Assembly (NCBI RefSeq): GCF_017745275.1
Contig: NZ_JAGHZS010000007.1
Span: 564,751-628,750 of the forward strand
Origin: Chitinophaga sp.
GTDB taxonomy: Bacteria; Bacteroidota; Bacteroidia; Chitinophagales; Chitinophagaceae
DNA: 64,000 bases
Direction of reading: 5' to 3'
Notes under the pieces: generated by a model
Database searches by the model: none
What the model was told of the DNA's origin: nothing
What the model saw: the letters and a program-made list of their open reading frames with translations, nothing else
Made by a program: the position numbers and the translations under genes
Shown here: positions 7,448 to 16,643 of the stretch, one piece after another
Numbering within the stretch: position 1 is the first letter of the stretch
Layout of the letters: each line of letters begins with the position of its first letter

Positions 7448-7688
7448 TACCTTTGCCCCCATCATGTAAGAACAACCCACATACATCTGACAGGCTGATC
7501 CTGTAAATATGCCGTCCGGCATAGCTCATTCCGTTCCTAACGACATTTAAATATTTGACATCTAACACAGATATGCGGTGGCATATGCTGCATTCATTCA
7601 CTTAAATTTTATACGATGAGAATCACTACCCTCCTCACACGCCATCAATGGACCTTGTCCACCTTCCATTACGACAAAATGAATTTAT
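7448..7688 (+). promoter_or_regulatory. Promoter and long structured leader of the ABC-F gene
   Basis: TACCTTTG at 7448-7455 matches the -7 consensus TAnnTTTG and is about 235 nt upstream of the ABC-F start. The leader between contains three compact stem-loops: ACAGG-ctgat-CCTGT (about 7489-7503), ATGCC-gtcc-GGCAT (about 7508-7521) and ATATGC-ggtg-GCATAT (about 7571-7586). A short open frame of 43 codons begins at 7616 (MRITTLLTRHQW...) and overlaps the ABC-F start in another frame. ABC-F resistance genes of Gram-positive bacteria are known to use leader-peptide attenuation; that this leader works likewise is inference. Confidence 0.45.
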
Positions 7689-9296
7689 ATGCTAATCAGC
7701 GCACAACATATCAGTTATCAACTTCCGTCCGGCCATTATTTATTTGAAGACGTTCAATTCACGCTTGATAAAGGCGACAAGGCCGCTATTGTCGGGCATA
7801 ACGGAGCAGGTAAGTCTACTTTGCTACGCATCATAGCAGGTCAGGAAAAGGCATTTTCCGGCACTATTCACGCGCATGCATCCTTTTATTATGTCCCGCA
7901 GCACTTCGGGCATTTTAACGAGCTTACCGTTGCGGAAGCTTGCGGCATTGCAGATAAGCTTCGTGCCCTGGAAGCCATTACCGGCGGCGATGCCGGCGAA
8001 CACTGGTTTGATATCATTGGAGACGACTGGGATATTCTGGCCCGGTTTGAAACCGCTGTTGCCAAATGGGGCATTCCTTATGTAACACCTGGCCAGCCAC
8101 TCGCCGCGCTCAGTGGCGGAGAAAAAACAAGGCTGTTTTTATCGGGCATCGACATCTTCAATCCCGCCGTGGTACTGCTGGACGAACCGACCAACCACCT
8201 CGACCACGATGCCAGGGAACAATTGTATGCCTGGGTACGCAGCACCAATTGCACGTTACTGATCGTAAGCCACGACCGGGAACTGCTGCGATTATGCACA
8301 CCTATCTGGGAATTACAGGCCGATGGCATCCAGGTATACGGCGGCAACTACGACCTATATGCCGCACAAAAAGAAATCGCCACCGCTTCTTTACAACAGC
8401 GCATTGCGCACCAGGAAAAAACTCTGAGAGAAGCGAAGAAACAGCGGCAAATTGCCATTGAACGCGCACAGCATGCCGATGCACAGGCACGCAAAAAAAG
8501 TAAAACAGGCGGCATGCCAAAAATTTTATTGAATGGGCGAAAGAATGCCGCGGAAGTATCTACCGCCAAATTAGACCAGGTACACACCGAAAAAGTGAGC
8601 GACCTCGCAGCAGCGCTGCAGGAAGTAAATGCTATGGCGCAATTGCAGCGTATTATGAAAGGCTATTTTGAAGCCTCTCCGTTACATCGCGGCAAAGTGC
8701 TGGCAGAAGCCACAGCCCTTAACTACAGCTGGATGCCGGATAAAATGTTGTGGGATCCTGCATTATCGTTTACCCTTCGGAGTGGGGACCGCCTCGCTAT
8801 TACAGGCCCCAATGGAGCCGGCAAGTCCACCCTGTTGCAATTGCTGCTGGGACATATCACACCTTCTGCCGGTGAGCTATACGTGGCTAACACCCGCAGT
8901 ATATTGCTGGACCAGGACTATAGCCTTATTGACCGTAGCCGGACCATCCTTGAACAGGCATTGGCATTTAATGAAAATAACCTGGAAACTTCTACGGTAA
9001 AATCCATGCTGGTGAATTTCCTTTTCGGGCCCGATACCTGGGATAAATCCTGTGCAGTATTAAGTGGCGGTGAAATGCTGCGACTGGCGCTTTGCTCCAT
9101 GACCTTGCAAAACAGGGCACCGGATATGATTATGCTTGATGAACCTACCAATAACCTGGACCTGGCCAATATCAAAATATTGACACAGATTTTTGCGGAG
9201 TATAAAGGCACCTTGCTATTGATATCTCACGATAAAAATTTTATACAGGAGGCTGGAATTACTGGTGAGCTGGAGCTGAGGAAGCAGAAAGCATAA
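7689..9296 (+). CDS. ABC-F family ATPase (ribosome-associated)
   Basis: This 535-residue protein with two ABC domains and no membrane segment is the ABC-F arrangement. Domain 1: Walker A GHNGAGKST (about residue 37), signature LSGGEKTRL, Walker B VVLLDEPTNHLDHD. Domain 2: Walker A GPNGAGKST, signature LSGGEMLRL, Walker B MIMLDEPTNNLD. The basic interdomain linker (about 235-300, with KKQRQIAIERAQHADAQARK and GGMPKILLNGRKNAAE) corresponds to the arm that reaches into the ribosomal E site. ABC-F proteins are translation factors or antibiotic-resistance ribosome protectors; which applies here is open, but the long leader favours regulated resistance. The last codons KQKA-stop lie inside repeat element B, so the natural C-terminus was probably replaced. 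Confidence 0.9.
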   Translation: MLISAQHISYQLPSGHYLFEDVQFTLDKGDKAAIVGHNGAGKSTLLRIIAGQEKAFSGTIHAHASFYYVPQHFGHFNELTVAEACGIADKLRALEAITGGDAGEHWFDIIGDDWDILARFETAVAKWGIPYVTPGQPLAALSGGEKTRLFLSGIDIFNPAVVLLDEPTNHLDHDAREQLYAWVRSTNCTLLIVSHDRELLRLCTPIWELQADGIQVYGGNYDLYAAQKEIATASLQQRIAHQEKTLREAKKQRQIAIERAQHADAQARKKSKTGGMPKILLNGRKNAAEVSTAKLDQVHTEKVSDLAAALQEVNAMAQLQRIMKGYFEASPLHRGKVLAEATALNYSWMPDKMLWDPALSFTLRSGDRLAITGPNGAGKSTLLQLLLGHITPSAGELYVANTRSILLDQDYSLIDRSRTILEQALAFNENNLETSTVKSMLVNFLFGPDTWDKSCAVLSGGEMLRLALCSMTLQNRAPDMIMLDEPTNNLDLANIKILTQIFAEYKGTLLLISHDKNFIQEAGITGELELRKQKA

Positions 9297-9408
9297 AGCA
9301 GAAAGCAAAAAGCTATTGTAGCGAATGATCAAAGCGGATAAGTAATTTATTTACTCGCGTTAATCATTCGCTACAATAGCTTTTTGCTTTCTGCTTTATG
9401 CTTTCTGC
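9284..9408. repeat. Palindromic gene-end element, copy B
   Basis: A perfect 46-bp inverted repeat (9284-9329 and 9363-9408) has a 33-nt apex that holds a weaker AGTAA/TTACT stem. Each arm reads GCAGAAA, GCATAAA, GCAGAAA, GCAAAAA and then GCTATTGTAGCGAATGAT. The left arm supplies the stop of the ABC-F gene and the right arm supplies the stop of the convergent hybrid kinase gene. Both proteins end in -QKA because both are read through the same heptads in the same frame. T-runs on both strands fit a bidirectional terminator. Confidence 0.9.
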
Positions 9409-11561
9409 TCTCCAGCCATATATTTCATGATCTCCCGGTAAATATCTTTTTCGCGGAAAGGCTTCATGAGCCAACCATTGAAGCCGGCTTGCCGGAAGGC
9501 GTTTTCCTCCTCTTCGGTAAGGTTGGCGGTTAGGGCTAATGCCACTACCTGGGCTTTCTGAGGGTCTTTGTCCTGGCGGATCTGCTTCATTACTTCTATT
9601 CCGCTCATGCCTGGCATGTGCATGTCCAGCAATACAAGGTCGTAGTTATATTGGCGGAATAAGTCCATGGCGCCTTCCCCATCTGTGGCCATATCAAAGC
9701 GGCATTTCCAGCGGGTCAGGATGAGCTTCAACAACAGCAGGTTCATTTCCTGGTCATCTGCCACCAGCACATAACAGCCTTCCATAAACGCCCCGGTGGT
9801 TTCCTGTATGTCTTTAGGTGTGTTGGTGACCATCAGCGGCACTGATACTTTTTCATAAGGAATTTCGCAAATAAAGCTGGAGCCTTTATGCAGTTCACTG
9901 TCTACCCGGATATCACCGCCATGTTGAGCAATGAGACGCTTGGTGATGGCCAGTCCCAGCCCGGTACCCTTCACACTGTTGCGGGAGCTACCGGCCTGGA
10001 AGAAGCGCTCAAAAAGACGCTGCTGCGCTTCGGGGCTGATGCCTTCGCCGGTGTCTGTTACGGTGAAGCTGAATAAAGAGGTAGCGTCATCTTTTGGCAA
10101 CAGTGTAGCCGTTACCGTGATACTGCCTTTATCTGTGTATTTAACAGCATTGCTCAACAGGTTGAGCAGGATTTGTTTCAGGCGGAAAATATCTCCATTC
10201 ACCTGTCCATTTTTATCTCCTTCAAAGCTCACCCGGAATTCCAGGTTTTTCCGTACTGCCTGCACCCGCATCATGTCTATCACTTCCTGGTATACCTGGT
10301 ATAATACAAAGGGCTGTGGCGATAACGAAATATAATCGTTTTCCAGTTTGGAAAAATCCAGCACATCATTTACTACCTGGATCAGCATATTGGTAGCGGA
10401 TTCTATGTAGCCCAGTATATTTTTTTGTTCGGGGTTCAGCGTGGTATAGCTCAATTGTTCGGTGAAGCCGGCAATTGAATTCAGGGGGGTACGCATTTCA
10501 TGACTCATGTTGTTCAGAAAATCTGTGCGCACTTTGGTTTGTTCCTCTGCCGCCTGTTTGGCTAACTGGAGTTGTTCGTTTTTTTTCCGCATCACCCATG
10601 CGCCTACTGCAATGATAGCGGTAAACAACAACAGGGCTACCAGGCTCGCCAGCATCATGCTTTTCATATCCCAGGTGCTGGTTTGCACTTCCTTTTGTGC
10701 ACCTTGTTTAATGGTTCGGTTTTGCAGGGAGGCATTTTCTCTCAGGGCAATCAATAAGGATTTCAACCGTCCCATCATGGCCATGCTGTTGCCTGCAAGG
10801 GAGGATTCCTGGTCGTTGAGTTTAAGGCGGTTCTCCAACTGCTTCTTCAAAATTTCTTTATAATAACCATTAACGTCGGTCACCACTTTTTTTAACTGCA
10901 TGGCATCATAGGCTTCTTTATCTATGACGCGGCCGTCCTTGGTTCTCACGCGGATACTCACTTGTGCCTTTACCGTATCTTTTTTATTGGCGAGGGCATT
11001 CCCCAGCCGTTTAAAAAAGCCTTTCTTCTCTTCTTTCGGGGCCTGCACATTGCTGATGGTATCTATCGTCACTTTTTCTTTTTTGATCTGTGTCACATTA
11101 TACGCAGGGATGCTGCTGAGTAACTTGTCGATCATGTCATTTTTGAGTGATCCCGTTAACATAGAGTCGGTGGCTCTTTTCAGCGCAGCTATGTTGCCGG
11201 AAACGGTTTCCTTTTCCCTGATCAGTTGTTTAAACGATGTGTTGTTATTGCTGGTATTGAGCGTATAACTGACGGTGTCGATGATAGATAATACGTTACC
11301 TAGTTCATCGGAAAAACGTTGTAAGTATTTGCGGTCATATAATACCGTATACAGGCGAAAGTTACTTTCCGCGTCATTGAGTGTAAACAGTGCCGAGTCC
11401 ATTAAGTGTACGGCGGGGTCCTCTATCATGAGGGTATCTGTTGCCTGCAATAGCCTTGCTGCGCTTTGGCGGTGCATCCTGTAGCCTGAAAAAAACAGGG
11501 TTACCAATACAATAAAAATCAGTGACAACGGCACTACAAACAATAAAACGGTCTTACGCAT
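9396..11561 (-). CDS. Hybrid sensor histidine kinase/response regulator
   Basis: This 721-residue protein has an N-terminal membrane helix (about 4-26), an extracytoplasmic sensor of about 270 residues, a second membrane helix (about 305-325, MMLASLVALLLFTAIIAVGA) and a HisKA domain with the phospho-acceptor box NNMSHEMRTPLNS. A HATPase_c domain follows (N box LLNLLSNAVKYT, G1 DTGEGIS, G2 GTGLGLAI), then a C-terminal receiver domain with Asp in LVLLDMHMPGMSG and Lys in MKPF. No DNA-binding output domain is present, so a phosphorelay to a separate protein is likely. It lies 147 bp downstream of the second WG-repeat gene on the same strand. Its final GEQKA-stop is encoded in repeat element B. 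Confidence 0.95.
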   Translation of the reverse strand: MRKTVLLFVVPLSLIFIVLVTLFFSGYRMHRQSAARLLQATDTLMIEDPAVHLMDSALFTLNDAESNFRLYTVLYDRKYLQRFSDELGNVLSIIDTVSYTLNTSNNNTSFKQLIREKETVSGNIAALKRATDSMLTGSLKNDMIDKLLSSIPAYNVTQIKKEKVTIDTISNVQAPKEEKKGFFKRLGNALANKKDTVKAQVSIRVRTKDGRVIDKEAYDAMQLKKVVTDVNGYYKEILKKQLENRLKLNDQESSLAGNSMAMMGRLKSLLIALRENASLQNRTIKQGAQKEVQTSTWDMKSMMLASLVALLLFTAIIAVGAWVMRKKNEQLQLAKQAAEEQTKVRTDFLNNMSHEMRTPLNSIAGFTEQLSYTTLNPEQKNILGYIESATNMLIQVVNDVLDFSKLENDYISLSPQPFVLYQVYQEVIDMMRVQAVRKNLEFRVSFEGDKNGQVNGDIFRLKQILLNLLSNAVKYTDKGSITVTATLLPKDDATSLFSFTVTDTGEGISPEAQQRLFERFFQAGSSRNSVKGTGLGLAITKRLIAQHGGDIRVDSELHKGSSFICEIPYEKVSVPLMVTNTPKDIQETTGAFMEGCYVLVADDQEMNLLLLKLILTRWKCRFDMATDGEGAMDLFRQYNYDLVLLDMHMPGMSGIEVMKQIRQDKDPQKAQVVALALTANLTEEEENAFRQAGFNGWLMKPFREKDIYREIMKYMAGEQKA

Positions 11562-11708
11562 ATGGTTAAAGCGATTACAGGGTAACGAACTCCATACTCA
11601 TTATTACAGCTATTACGGGATTTACGGTACTTTAATGTGCAACTCTTATGAAAACGTCTATAAAATATACGATAAAATCCGTACTGTATCCGATACCCTG
11701 CTTTAACC

Positions 11709-14006
11709 CTATAACTCCGGAATACCGTAAAGGTCGTACGGTGAAAACGGGATAACCTCCGTTATTTGCAAGGACAGAAAGCTGCCATCTTCCCGGAGAT
11801 ACCGGTAGGTATTGCCATTCCTGCAAAGCAATGGAAAACTATAGGTAACGTTGCTGGCACCATAGCCAGCGGCTTCTCCCAACATCACGTCATCAAATAA
11901 TTCTTTGCTGACCGGCTTGCCCTGCTTATCCAGTACCATGAACAGATGATCCCGTTGTGCCAGGAATCCAAGGCCATTGATTTCATATAACACCCGGTCG
12001 TATACAGGCGGTACCACCACTTGTCCGCTATTAGCGGCCAGTCCCTGCAGATAGTTGTCTGTGGCCTCATCTCTTTTGGTGAGCAACAAATAACCGGAAT
12101 CTGTTGGCCGATCTGCGGCATATTCATCACCATCATAGATCAACGGCACTATTATTTTACCGGTATTATCTGCGTATCCCAGTTGAAAGATGCCATTGGC
12201 ACCTTTCTTCAACAGCTTTATCACGTTATCACGCAGGTACATTACTTTTTCATACACTATTGGTACCACTACCTGTCCCCTGGAATTGATGATACCCATT
12301 TGCCCTTTCTTCTCTACAATCCAGGCTTCGGGATCCGGCGTTAATACTACCCGGTCGTACAGCAACGGCTTCAACTGGCGGGTGCTGCTGTTGAATAAAC
12401 TGTAGTTTGTTTTTCCGCCCCTCTCCAGCGTAAGCAGGTAGTTGTGCCGGCCGGCATTCTGAATGCTGCTGTATATCAGCGGTTGTACCAGCGGGCCCTT
12501 TACATCGTAAAGACCTTTGTTGTAATTGCCGCTGATATTTTTGGTGGCTACCACCAGCGTACTATCGCCTTCCAGCAATGATACGTCGAATAACATAGCG
12601 GGCAGCAACAGGCGTTTATTTTTCCGGTCGTATAAACCGGTATTTCCATGCTGTTTCACCCAAAGCAGTTGGTCTGACAACGCGCCATAGTCTTCATAGG
12701 CGGCCGGTAGCACCTGCTCTCCTGTAATGCTGTACAGTCCTTTCTTTTCCTGGTATTCCGTCTCCAGCAGGCCAGCCAGCGGCGATGATGCTTCCGTACG
12801 ATCAATATCAAAAAAAGCCGGGGCCACTGTTTTTTTGTTTCCAGGATTATAGAAACCGTACAGGGCCTTTTGCTTTAACTTAAACAAAGGCAATGATCCG
12901 GCTGTGTTGACCGGGGCATTGAAGCCGGTAATGGCTGTATAATTCACCGGCAATAACTTTTTGCCGGTGGTGTCCAGCAAATTATAATCTCCATTAACAG
13001 GCACTACAAAATACTCATCATAAACGGTGACATCACCCTCATATGCAGGCGGGATAATGACTTTTCCATCTTCCCGTATGATCCCGGTTTTTCCCTGCTT
13101 TGTGATCACCAGGTAACGACCTGCATACCGGTCTTCCTGACTTTCTATTCCTTCATACACAAAATCTGCTACCTGGGTACCATTTTCATCTATCAATCCG
13201 TAATAATTATTTTTCTTTGCTTTCAACAAGTGCCCGCTGATCAGCTCCATATTGGTGTATTCCGGGGAGCTATACACCGCTTTGTTCCCCATATTAATCA
13301 CCACGTCCTGCCCCTCTTTTTTAAAACTCAGGATCCAGTTATCACTGCGCATGAAGGCATGCTCATGCTCATATTCAAAGGGCACCAATATGTTATTATT
13401 AAAATCCAGCACGCCCCATTTGCCATTCCGTTGCGCAAATACATAATTGCTTTTACTGCCGCATCCGCCACAGTAATCGAATGCATCGTATTGAGCCGGT
13501 ATCACCAGTTTATTTTGGGAGGCACTAAACACGCCATACTTATCATTTAATTTTACATCGAAATGTTCCTCATCCAGGATGCCTGCTGTGTCAAATTGCA
13601 TCGGCAACAACAGCTTACCATGGGAATCGGCATACGTCATTTTATTGCCCTGGTGTAGTTCCAGGTAAGTTTTCCATTTATAGTCGATGGTATCGTAAAC
13701 CGGCTGTAGCAGCCATTTTCCCTGGCCATCTATTACACCCATTTTTCCGTTGCGGCTTACCAGCATGTGGGTAGCTTTCATATCCAGCAACTGGTGATTG
13801 TTATTATCATGATCGAAGTTGAGCTCCAACGGATGATAGGTAGCAAGAGCCTGATCAAACATCTTTTCTCCTTTGGCGTTGATATACCAGGATTGCTCGT
13901 TCTCTTCCAAACGGGCCAGCCCGTTGCTGAAAGCAGAACCTTTCTGCGCCATTAAATGGGGTGCTACCAATAACCATCCTCCTGCCAGTAACAAACGTTT
14001 ATTCAT
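11709..14006 (-). CDS. WG-repeat protein, downstream member of a tandem pair
   Basis: This 765-residue exported protein has a signal peptide (RLLLAGGWLLVAPHLMAQ). The rest consists of many WG-type repeats of about 35-50 residues, recognisable by units such as GKMGVIDGQGKWLLQPVYDT, NGKWGVLDFNNNILVPFEYE and KGQMGIINSRGQVVVPIVYE. WG repeats form a beta-rich solenoid or propeller-like scaffold and have no known catalytic role. It begins 12 bp after the stop of a 778-residue WG paralogue, so the two are co-transcribed. A hybrid histidine kinase gene follows. Possible roles are surface binding or signal input for the kinase; neither is shown by sequence. Confidence 0.9.
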   Translation of the reverse strand: MNKRLLLAGGWLLVAPHLMAQKGSAFSNGLARLEENEQSWYINAKGEKMFDQALATYHPLELNFDHDNNNHQLLDMKATHMLVSRNGKMGVIDGQGKWLLQPVYDTIDYKWKTYLELHQGNKMTYADSHGKLLLPMQFDTAGILDEEHFDVKLNDKYGVFSASQNKLVIPAQYDAFDYCGGCGSKSNYVFAQRNGKWGVLDFNNNILVPFEYEHEHAFMRSDNWILSFKKEGQDVVINMGNKAVYSSPEYTNMELISGHLLKAKKNNYYGLIDENGTQVADFVYEGIESQEDRYAGRYLVITKQGKTGIIREDGKVIIPPAYEGDVTVYDEYFVVPVNGDYNLLDTTGKKLLPVNYTAITGFNAPVNTAGSLPLFKLKQKALYGFYNPGNKKTVAPAFFDIDRTEASSPLAGLLETEYQEKKGLYSITGEQVLPAAYEDYGALSDQLLWVKQHGNTGLYDRKNKRLLLPAMLFDVSLLEGDSTLVVATKNISGNYNKGLYDVKGPLVQPLIYSSIQNAGRHNYLLTLERGGKTNYSLFNSSTRQLKPLLYDRVVLTPDPEAWIVEKKGQMGIINSRGQVVVPIVYEKVMYLRDNVIKLLKKGANGIFQLGYADNTGKIIVPLIYDGDEYAADRPTDSGYLLLTKRDEATDNYLQGLAANSGQVVVPPVYDRVLYEINGLGFLAQRDHLFMVLDKQGKPVSKELFDDVMLGEAAGYGASNVTYSFPLLCRNGNTYRYLREDGSFLSLQITEVIPFSPYDLYGIPEL

Positions 14007-14018
14007 ATGCCGCGGCTT

Positions 14019-16355
14019 TTAGTCGTTAAAACCTTTTTTCTTTTCTGAGCGATAACGCAATGCGTTACCGTTTTTATCCAGGTAGAAATACCATTTCCCC
14101 TGCTTTACCAGCAGCGGGAAAACCAGATCACTGCCATAGTTGATGTCCATATCATCATAAATAGCCGGGATCACCAGGCGCCCCGTTCTGTCTGCGATAC
14201 CATTTTTGCCGCCTTTCATCACCCGGAACAGGCCGGCCTTTTCCAGGTAATAGATCTCATCGTATTCCGGGGGAAAAAGGATCCTGCCACTGCTGTCGGT
14301 CATGCCACACATATTACCGTTATATATTTTAAAGCAGGGCAGTTGGTACACTTTATCAACCCGTTCATATTGGGCAGCTAGCAGTACTTGCCCGGACTTG
14401 GTAACAAGACCCTGCAGACCCTCTTTTTTGAGCAGCAGCACGCTGTCCAGTAACGTAGAAATATCTTCTGCTGCAAGTGGCAGTATTACCTGTTGCTGCC
14501 GGTTAATAATGCCGTAGGCTATATCACCGGACGGACCTTTTTTTCCTGCCAGTGCCAGGCCGTTATAGAAATCGCCTACAAAATCATACCCATCAAATAC
14601 CACTTCTTTGCCGTTGTGATCTACAAAAATATTGTCACCGGGATCGCCCCATATTTTCAGGAGGCCGTCGCTGTAGCGGATGTTACCTCTTTTCATACTA
14701 TCGGGCATGAGTGTACGTGAATAACGATCATTGCTGAATTCCCAGTTGGGATTGGTGTATAGTTTATTGCCGGCAATATCTGTGAGGGTATAAATGGTGC
14801 TGCCATCATTTGTATAGCGGACTTCCACCAGGCGATCGTTATCTACCGCTGTATAGTTTCCATATTGTTGTCCTCCCCTGATAACTTTCCCCTCTTTAGT
14901 GGCGAGGAAAGATGTATCATTACTTTTCAGGTAGATGAGTTCCGGGTTTTGCCACTGGATCCAGTCGTATATGGGCGGGAGTATTTCCTGGCCGGTGCTG
15001 AGGTTAAATAAGCCGATGTGATTATTTTTTGTTACCGGGAGATAATTGGCTTTGGCGGCGCCAATCGCCTCATCCTGGTATATAAAGCTGCTGCTATAGC
15101 CTGGTAACAGGTCATCGTATTTTGCGGGCATGACTACCTTACCCTGAAAGTCAAGCAGGACAATGCGTTTATTTTTCAGTGCTGCCACGTAAGGTATCTC
15201 CTGGTATTTTTGTATGTCCATCTTTTGATATTCCGCCGGGATCAGCGGTTTACCATCCCGATCAAGCAGGCCGCTGTTGCCACCGGTGGTGACTATAAAA
15301 TAAGCGGGACCTTTTTCTTTTCTACCATTGCCGCCAATAGATGGAACATCGTAGCCATATACTTCCTCCCCGGTTGCATTGATAGCCCTGATTTCCTCAT
15401 ACTGTGGGGCAATGATTTCTTTACCTATAGTATTAATAATACCCCACTTATTGCCTATGGCCACTTTCATCATATTCACCAGCGGTTCTACCTGGGTATA
15501 TTTCAGCGGTTGTACCAGCGCTCCACTGCTATCCACAAAACCCGTTTTCCCGGCATTGGCAACGGCGAAAAGCACAGCGGACGGGCCCCGGCTGCATTTT
15601 TCATAAACCGGCGGCGTAATCGCTTTGCCGGATTTATCCATGATACCCGTTTTGCCCTGCACTTCGTAACCGAAGAAGGTGCTGCCTTCGTAGCCCAGGT
15701 AGCTAAAACCGGTATACTGCAATGGCACAATGATGCGGCCATCTTCCGCTGCCAGCCCTACTTTGGCGCCTTGCTTTACCTGCACCGCATTTTCCAGCAC
15801 GTAGCTTTGATCTACTGCGGTATATTTGGGAGATTGCAATACCTGGCCTGTTTTGATGTCCAGCCAGCCGTACAATCCATTCTGTTTTACTTTGAACACA
15901 TGAGGGGTGAGCTCATCCACTTCGTTGTATATAGGCTCACAGAGCACATTTCCCAGGGTATCGACAGCACCATACTTTCCATTCAAACGCAGCACCAGGA
16001 AACAATAGTTCCTGGCAGGGCACCGTTCATCTTTCTCATCCAGGAGATGGATGTCATCATATTTAAACGGCGCAATGACTTTACCTGCATTGTTCACAGC
16101 ACCATAGGCATTGTGTTTAATGGCCACAAAGGTGCGGTAGTAGCCTATGTTTTCCAGTTTGTCGATGAGCACCAGCCCCGAATGATGCAGCATTTGCTTT
16201 TGTTGTTTAATTTTTACGGGGGCAAATTCTCCGTCGAACCGGTCGAGGTAATCCGCTATCACCGGTGTGGACGGGCCTGTAACAGGCGACGGTGTTTGGG
16301 CCAGGCTAACAAAAGGTGGGAACAAAAATGACAACGTCAATATGAATTGCTTCAT
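14019..16355 (-). CDS. WG-repeat protein, upstream member of a tandem pair
   Basis: This 778-residue protein has a signal peptide (ILTLSFLFPPFVSLAQ). It contains many WG repeats with the core G-x-x-G-hydrophobic-hydrophobic-D-x-x-G and ...PPxYD (for example GKTGIMDKSGKAITPPVYE, NKWGIINTIGKEIIAPQYEE). The pattern runs nearly to the C-terminus, which ends basic (RSEKKKGFND). It is paralogous to the 765-residue protein downstream but not near-identical, so the duplication is old. It is first in the transcription unit; a TAAATTTG box (16450-16443, minus) lies about 88 bp upstream. An extracytoplasmic location follows from the signal peptide. Function unknown. Confidence 0.9.
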   Translation of the reverse strand: MKQFILTLSFLFPPFVSLAQTPSPVTGPSTPVIADYLDRFDGEFAPVKIKQQKQMLHHSGLVLIDKLENIGYYRTFVAIKHNAYGAVNNAGKVIAPFKYDDIHLLDEKDERCPARNYCFLVLRLNGKYGAVDTLGNVLCEPIYNEVDELTPHVFKVKQNGLYGWLDIKTGQVLQSPKYTAVDQSYVLENAVQVKQGAKVGLAAEDGRIIVPLQYTGFSYLGYEGSTFFGYEVQGKTGIMDKSGKAITPPVYEKCSRGPSAVLFAVANAGKTGFVDSSGALVQPLKYTQVEPLVNMMKVAIGNKWGIINTIGKEIIAPQYEEIRAINATGEEVYGYDVPSIGGNGRKEKGPAYFIVTTGGNSGLLDRDGKPLIPAEYQKMDIQKYQEIPYVAALKNKRIVLLDFQGKVVMPAKYDDLLPGYSSSFIYQDEAIGAAKANYLPVTKNNHIGLFNLSTGQEILPPIYDWIQWQNPELIYLKSNDTSFLATKEGKVIRGGQQYGNYTAVDNDRLVEVRYTNDGSTIYTLTDIAGNKLYTNPNWEFSNDRYSRTLMPDSMKRGNIRYSDGLLKIWGDPGDNIFVDHNGKEVVFDGYDFVGDFYNGLALAGKKGPSGDIAYGIINRQQQVILPLAAEDISTLLDSVLLLKKEGLQGLVTKSGQVLLAAQYERVDKVYQLPCFKIYNGNMCGMTDSSGRILFPPEYDEIYYLEKAGLFRVMKGGKNGIADRTGRLVIPAIYDDMDINYGSDLVFPLLVKQGKWYFYLDKNGNALRYRSEKKKGFND

Positions 16356-16442
16356 CAGAATACGACTTTTTTACAGGAGATATGGTGAATCTGTTTTATA
16401 CTTTCACGCTTTACAAAGATGCTGCTCTTTCCCCATCATCTC

Positions 16443-16450
16443 CAAATTTA
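16443..16450 (-). promoter_or_regulatory. Candidate -7 box for the WG-repeat operon
   Basis: The minus strand reads TAAATTTG (TAnnTTTG consensus), implying a leader of about 80 nt before the WG gene start at 16355. The -33 box is not evident. The 16356-16643 gap is a divergent promoter region shared with the phosphatase gene; apart from the two -7 boxes I see nothing else in it. Confidence 0.45.
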
Positions 16451-16604
16451 CGTCCCTACATCTGATATACAGCGTGATCTACAAAACATCTACAAGCGCT
16501 ACATATCAGCCACCAGTAATAATTTCAGCGCATCCATACACACGCATTAACACTGCTTAACATTCACTCCTGTAAAAGTGGTGGACATTTAATTGTTTTT
16601 TTAC

Positions 16605-16612
16605 TACGTTTG
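16605..16612 (+). promoter_or_regulatory. Candidate -7 box for the pafA-like gene
   Basis: TACGTTTG matches TAnnTTTG and lies about 31 bp before the ATG at 16644. This placement argues against starting translation at 16593, which would precede the promoter. Confidence 0.5.
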
Positions 16613-16643
16613 CCGATTCCCGTTTTGGGGTGTGAACCTAAAA

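Noticed and set aside
15210..16331. 373-codon plus-strand ORF opposite the upstream WG-repeat gene
   Set aside because: It is fully antisense to a clear WG-repeat gene with a signal peptide; its composition (rich in Phe, His, Tyr, Arg) is that of a shadow frame.
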